Shown piece by piece: positions 60,054 to 64,000 of a stretch of 64,000 nt of DNA. The stretch is from the NCBI RefSeq assembly GCF_006517175.1, contig NZ_CP041186.1:3499074-3563073 (forward strand), read 5' to 3'. The DNA comes from Persicimonas caeni. Its GTDB lineage: Bacteria > Myxococcota_A > Bradymonadia > Bradymonadales > Bradymonadaceae. Positions within the stretch are counted from its first letter, which is position 1. Every line of letters starts with the position of its first letter. The position numbers were made by a program, and so were the translations under genes. The notes under the pieces are model-generated. The model was not told where the DNA came from and searched no databases. It saw only the letters and a program-made list of their open reading frames with translations.

Positions 60054-62249
60054 TTAAGATTGAACGACCGCAGTGAAGCTCGCCCGGGTAACCTCGACGA
60101 GCTCATCGAATCCGATGGGCGAGGGCCCGCCAGCGGCGACCGCGTCGACAAACGTGTCGATGCAATTCGCATGGCCCTTGTCCTGTGCCAGCGACCCGGT
60201 CGAGCCGAAGCCCGGCCAGCCAAAGCCACGCAGCTTTCGAAAGTTGTCGAGCTGCAGGATCCCGCCACCGCAAAAGACCTCCAGGCGCTCCTTGGGGAAC
60301 GACTTGTCGCCGTTGGCCAGGTAGTGGACCGTACCGAACGAGCCGTCGGCAAACGACAAGGTGATCGCCATTTTGTCCTCGGTCACCTCCACCGCCGGCG
60401 CGTCTCCCATGCGGGTGGCGCTCAAGCCGGTGATCGGGCTGCCCGCGAGGAAGCGCAGCAGATCGATGAAGTGGCAGCCCTCGCCGATGATGCGACCACC
60501 GCCGACCTGCGGGTCTTGCGTCCAGTGGTCGGCGGGGATGGCGCCGGCGTTGACCGTCATGATGAAGCTCTTCGGCTCGGAGGTCGCGTCCAACAGACGC
60601 TTCATCTCTTGGACGTGCGGGGCAAAGCGTCGGTTGAAGCCGACCATCAAGACCGGCGGATCTCTTTGCTCGGAGGCGTGTATATACGCCTGCTCGACCT
60701 GTTCGAGTTGCTCGGCGGTGATCGCCAAGGGTTTTTCGACGAAGACGTGCTTTCCGGCCGCCAGCGCCTGCTCGACCAGGCGCGCGTGGTTGTCGTGGCG
60801 CGTCAGGATGACCAGTGCGTTGATTTCAGGATCGGCGAACAGCCGCTCGGTGTCGGTGGTGGTCTGCTCGAAGCCAAACTTTTTGCCGGCGTAGTAGCCG
60901 CTCATGCCCCCGCGCGAGGCGACGGTTTTGAGACGCGCGCCGGTCTTTTGCAGCGCCGGCAGCATCACGCGGGTGGCATAGTTGCCCGCCCCGACGACCC
61001 CGACGACGGCCGAGGACCGATCGCGCCGAAGCAGCCTATCCCGGGCGTCGGCGACCACCTGTGCCGCCCGGCGCACCGGCGCGGAGACCAAACCTTCGGG
61101 GTTGAAGGCGACCGTGTCGGTCTCCCGCGGGTCTTCTTCGGGCTCCGGGTACTCCAGCAAAATCCCGATGGCCTCGCCATTTTCGGTCAGCTCCGTATAA
61201 GCGGCGGCGGCGTCGGCGATATCGAAGTGATGGGTCGTCAGCGGCGAGACGTCGAGCTTCTTGGCCGCGAGCATGTCGAGCACCGCCTCGAAATTTCGCT
61301 GCTCGGTCCAGCGCACAAAGCCCACCGGATAGTCGAGCCCGCGCTCCTCGTAATTGGTCTCGTAACGGCCCGGCCCATACGAGCAGGAAACCTGGAAAGT
61401 GAGCTCCTTTTCATAAAAGTCGGCGCGATTGAGCTCGAGGCCGGTCACACCCACCAGGACAATGCGCCCGCGCTTTCTGCACATCTGGGCGGCCTGGTGC
61501 ATCGGCTCGCTGCTCTTGGTGGAGGCGGTCACCAACACGCCGTCGACCCCGCGCCCGCGCGAAAACGCCATGCCTGCGGCCACCGGATCTTCGCCGGCGC
61601 TCAGGTTGACGGTGTCGGCGCCGAAGCTCTCGGCCATCTTCAGGCGCGTCTCGTCGAAGTCGATGCCCAACACCTCACAGCCGTGGGCACGCAGCAGTTG
61701 CACGGCCATCAGCCCGAGCAAACCCAACCCCGTGACCACAAAGCGCTCACCGAGGGTGGGCTGGACCAGCCTGATGCCCTGCAGCGAGATCGAGGCGGCC
61801 ACCGTAAAGGCGGCCTCGTCGAAGTCGACCCCGTCGGGGATCTTGGCGCACAAATTCTTGGGTACGTTGACCACCTCGGCGTGCGCCCCGTTGGAGACGA
61901 CGCGGTCGCCCGGCTCGAAGCCCTCGACACCGTCACCGACCTCGAGGACCACTCCGGCGTTGCAGTAGCCGAGCGCCAAGGGCTGGTCGAGCTTGGACTG
62001 GACTGCATCCAGCGTGGTCCACAACCCGTCGGTGCGCACCTTGTCGAGCACCTGCTTGACCTTCTCGGGCTGCTTGCGCGCCTTCTCGAGGTAATTGGCC
62101 TGCCCGAACTCCACCAGCATGCGCTCGGTGCCCGCCGACACCAGCGTGCGGCGGGTCTGGATGAGCAAGTGGCCCGGTTTGACCGAAGGGCAAGGAATCT
62201 CGACGATCTGGGTGTCGCCGGTTTTGAGGCTTTGGAGAACCTGTTTCAT
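60054..62249 (-). CDS. Bi-domain oxidoreductase (zinc-type dehydrogenase + Gfo/Idh/MocA)
   Basis: 731 aa from the ATG giving MKQVLQSLKTGDTQIVE; the first 103 codons of the longer frame are anti-sense to the asparagine synthase. Residues 1-350 are a medium-chain dehydrogenase (ALGYCNAGVVLEVGDGVEGF, FVVTGLGLLGLMAVQLLRAH); residues about 385-731 are Gfo/Idh/MocA with VVGVVGAGNYATRVMLPALQ, GKHVFVEKPLAI (EKP) and IIGEGCHFIDLLRFLAG. This fusion is regularly found with heparinase-like and asparagine-synthase genes in surface polysaccharide loci; the substrate is probably a nucleotide sugar. ATGA overlap with asnB. Confidence 0.92.
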   Translation of the reverse strand: MKQVLQSLKTGDTQIVEIPCPSVKPGHLLIQTRRTLVSAGTERMLVEFGQANYLEKARKQPEKVKQVLDKVRTDGLWTTLDAVQSKLDQPLALGYCNAGVVLEVGDGVEGFEPGDRVVSNGAHAEVVNVPKNLCAKIPDGVDFDEAAFTVAASISLQGIRLVQPTLGERFVVTGLGLLGLMAVQLLRAHGCEVLGIDFDETRLKMAESFGADTVNLSAGEDPVAAGMAFSRGRGVDGVLVTASTKSSEPMHQAAQMCRKRGRIVLVGVTGLELNRADFYEKELTFQVSCSYGPGRYETNYEERGLDYPVGFVRWTEQRNFEAVLDMLAAKKLDVSPLTTHHFDIADAAAAYTELTENGEAIGILLEYPEPEEDPRETDTVAFNPEGLVSAPVRRAAQVVADARDRLLRRDRSSAVVGVVGAGNYATRVMLPALQKTGARLKTVASRGGMSGYYAGKKFGFEQTTTDTERLFADPEINALVILTRHDNHARLVEQALAAGKHVFVEKPLAITAEQLEQVEQAYIHASEQRDPPVLMVGFNRRFAPHVQEMKRLLDATSEPKSFIMTVNAGAIPADHWTQDPQVGGGRIIGEGCHFIDLLRFLAGSPITGLSATRMGDAPAVEVTEDKMAITLSFADGSFGTVHYLANGDKSFPKERLEVFCGGGILQLDNFRKLRGFGWPGFGSTGSLAQDKGHANCIDTFVDAVAAGGPSPIGFDELVEVTRASFTAVVQS

Positions 62250-64000
62250 AACTGTACGTCCACGGGAGCTGGGCGGTCGCGGTCGACGAAGGTGCGACAC
62301 CACAGCTCGATACACATCAGCGAAAAGATCGGGTAACTCGCATCGATCTGGCGTTGGGCGTCGAGATCGACGAGGTGTCGCACGGCCTCCGGGTCGAAGA
62401 TGCCGCGCCGTTTGAGAGACTGCTCCCCGAGAAGCTCGTCGAGTAAGGGACGCAGATCGCTTCGAAGCCACCCTCGAAGCGGAGCGCCAAAGCCGCTCTT
62501 TGGCCGGTAGACGACCTCTTCGGGCAAATAGGGCTCCATCGCTTTCTTGAAGATCCATTTCCCAGTGCGACCGCGTTGTTTGTACCGCACCGGTAGGCTG
62601 GTCGCAACGCCGATGAGGTCGGGATCCAGCAGCGGGACGCGTACCTCCACACCGGTCGCCATGCTCATCTTATCGGTGTAGTTGAGGTTATGGTCAGCCA
62701 AAAAATGCTTGGCCTCCAGGTAGAGCATGCGGTTGAGCGGATCCGTCTCTCTCGGGATGCGCGCGAGGCTGCGAGCTAGCGGCGCCTTCGGTCGGCTCCC
62801 GCCGAGCACAGTCCGAAAGTGGTCGCTGTAGAGCCCGTCGCTTACCTCAGGGTTGAGCCAGTAGAAATAACTGATGAGCCGCGCATCATCGTCCAAGCCG
62901 GCATACTCGAAGGCTTTGCGCGCCCGGCGCGCCAACGGGTTGGCCGCGGGTACCGTCCGAGCGGCGGCGCTCATCGTCGAGCGCACCCCTGCAGGAAGCC
63001 AGCGCCACATCCGCTCGAGCGTCAGGGCGTAATGGCGCCGGTAGCCGGTGAAGATGTCGTCACCGCCGGCGCCCGACAGCAACACCTTGATGCCCTTCTG
63101 GCGCGCCAACTCACTGATGAACAGCGCATTGATAGGCGCCGGATCTGCTTGGGGCTCGTCGAGCAGGTAGATCATCTCCGGCAGCCGCTCGATCATGTCC
63201 GGGCCGACGTCGATGCGGTGCAGGTCGACTCCGAGGTGCTCGGCGACGCGCTCGGCGTAAGGGAGGTCTTGCGCGAACCCCTCGAAATCACCTGTCTGCT
63301 CGCCGGTAAACCCGATCGTAAAACACTGGATATTGCGGTCGGGCTGGAGCTTTCGATACATCGCCACGATCGACGAAGAATCGAGTCCCCCCGACAGGAA
63401 GGCGCCGACGTTGACGTCGGCGACCAACTGGCGGCGAACAGCCTGCTCCAGACCGTTGCGCACCCGGTCGACCGCCTCGTCGACGTCGATCTCGTCTGGG
63501 GGGGCTTGATAGGGAAGGTCGTAGAAAACCCAACGCCGGGCCACCGCCCCATCGCGCACCAGCATCGCCTCGCCAGGCTCGAGCTTTCGCACCGCGCGGA
63601 GCATCGTATGCGGCGCGGGGCACCAGAGGTAGGTCAGATGGTACTGGATTGCCTGGGGGTCGAGCTCGCGGCTAACCACGGGACTCTGTAAGATCGCCTT
63701 GAGCTCGCTCGAAAAGAGGAATCCGTGGTCGGTCTGGGCGTAGTACAACGGCTTGATACCGAGCCCGTCGCGAGCCACAAGCAACTCGCCTCGTTGCGGA
63801 TCCCACAGCGCGAAGGCAAAAATGCCGTTGAGCGCAGAGAGCATCTCGGCACCGTCTCGTCGGTACAAATTGAGCAGCACCTCGGTATCCGAATCGCTCC
63901 GGAACCGAAAACCTTGTTCGGCGAGTTCTTCTTTGAGTTCTCGATAGTTGTAGAGCTCGCCGTTATAAACGATGCACACGCTCTTCGAGCTGTCCCACAT
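62246..64000 (-). CDS. asnB: Asparagine synthase (glutamine-hydrolysing), cut at N-terminus by window edge
   Basis: 584 aa visible; the true start lies outside. The catalytic Cys2 and the early RGPD stretch of the glutaminase domain are missing, but VYNGELYNYRELKEELAEQG and RFRSDSDTEVLLNLYRRDGA followed by LNGIFAFALWD are seen. The synthetase domain has the PP-loop AFLSGGLDSSSIVAMYRKLQ near residue 207, LLSGAGGDDIFTGYRRH and MATGVEVRVPLLD. In glycan loci such proteins often amidate uronic acids rather than free Asp. Coupled to the bi-domain oxidoreductase. Confidence 0.92.
   Translation of the reverse strand: MWDSSKSVCIVYNGELYNYRELKEELAEQGFRFRSDSDTEVLLNLYRRDGAEMLSALNGIFAFALWDPQRGELLVARDGLGIKPLYYAQTDHGFLFSSELKAILQSPVVSRELDPQAIQYHLTYLWCPAPHTMLRAVRKLEPGEAMLVRDGAVARRWVFYDLPYQAPPDEIDVDEAVDRVRNGLEQAVRRQLVADVNVGAFLSGGLDSSSIVAMYRKLQPDRNIQCFTIGFTGEQTGDFEGFAQDLPYAERVAEHLGVDLHRIDVGPDMIERLPEMIYLLDEPQADPAPINALFISELARQKGIKVLLSGAGGDDIFTGYRRHYALTLERMWRWLPAGVRSTMSAAARTVPAANPLARRARKAFEYAGLDDDARLISYFYWLNPEVSDGLYSDHFRTVLGGSRPKAPLARSLARIPRETDPLNRMLYLEAKHFLADHNLNYTDKMSMATGVEVRVPLLDPDLIGVATSLPVRYKQRGRTGKWIFKKAMEPYLPEEVVYRPKSGFGAPLRGWLRSDLRPLLDELLGEQSLKRRGIFDPEAVRHLVDLDAQRQIDASYPIFSLMCIELWCRTFVDRDRPAPVDVQL

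Overview
The window looks like chromosomal DNA of a GC-rich Gram-negative bacterium of the Myxococcota / former Deltaproteobacteria type. Supports are strong GC codon bias with long antisense shadow frames, a MYXO-CTERM-like tail on the FG-GAP protein, lipoprotein and TPR/Sel1 proteins, paired ArsA-like ATPases, and an RNase G/Rho/RF1 housekeeping set. Bradymonadales is my best guess, by inference only. I found no tRNA, rRNA, CRISPR array, intact transposase or prophage. Four sequences matching or nearly matching the ParB-binding parS palindrome lie between about 4.4 and 33.2 kb, so this part may lie close to the replication origin.

Layout: 0-7.5 kb holds the polA 5' end, a membrane protein coupled to an M23 peptidase, a YprB-like nuclease, a small acidic protein, a Sel1 lipoprotein and a divergent FabV-type enoyl reductase. 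7.6-13.3 kb has a DMT transporter and a compact urate-degradation set: allantoinase, an allantoicase-OHCU decarboxylase fusion, HIU hydrolase, and membrane urate oxidase PuuD facing them. 13.4-26.2 kb has recX, a glycosyltransferase/polysaccharide deacetylase pair, a TPR lipoprotein, two coupled ArsA-like ATPases, ygfZ, uppS, thiD and a fused murF-alr. 26.2-27.4 kb is a repeat-rich island around a GxxExxY gene. 27.4-31.1 kb has an M20 peptidase, a lipoprotein, DUF423 and hutH.

31.2-37.8 kb, transcribed leftward, encodes a type III export gate (FliO-like, SctR, SctS, SctT, SctU), then a TPR protein, an HPt-REC-REC protein and a single receiver protein. A four-helix-bundle (S23) gene bordered by 10-bp tandem repeats splits sctR from sctS. 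38-49.3 kb holds a PEBP protein, a J-domain protein, PilZ, rng, rho, prfA, a Pmp-like beta-helix protein, a Rieske protein and a FliA-like sigma factor. 49.4-64 kb is a surface-glycan region: a polytopic mannosyltransferase-like protein, a large FG-GAP protein, PglE/PglC/PglD-like enzymes, a WbuB-like glycosyltransferase, a heparinase II/III-like protein, a bi-domain oxidoreductase and an asparagine synthase cut by the window edge.

Intergenic DNA is unusually rich in repeats: 10-bp tandem arrays at four gene junctions, four long CACGGGG-rich hairpins, a duplicated ~180-bp palindromic element with nonamer tails, two ~175-bp inverted-repeat elements, and a 54-bp element found twice in the same orientation about 50 bp before a start codon. 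The most unusual non-coding stretch is the 1-kb rng-rho divergent region, with a three-hairpin motif, a perfect 24-bp palindrome and a Rho-independent terminator that no known gene accounts for.
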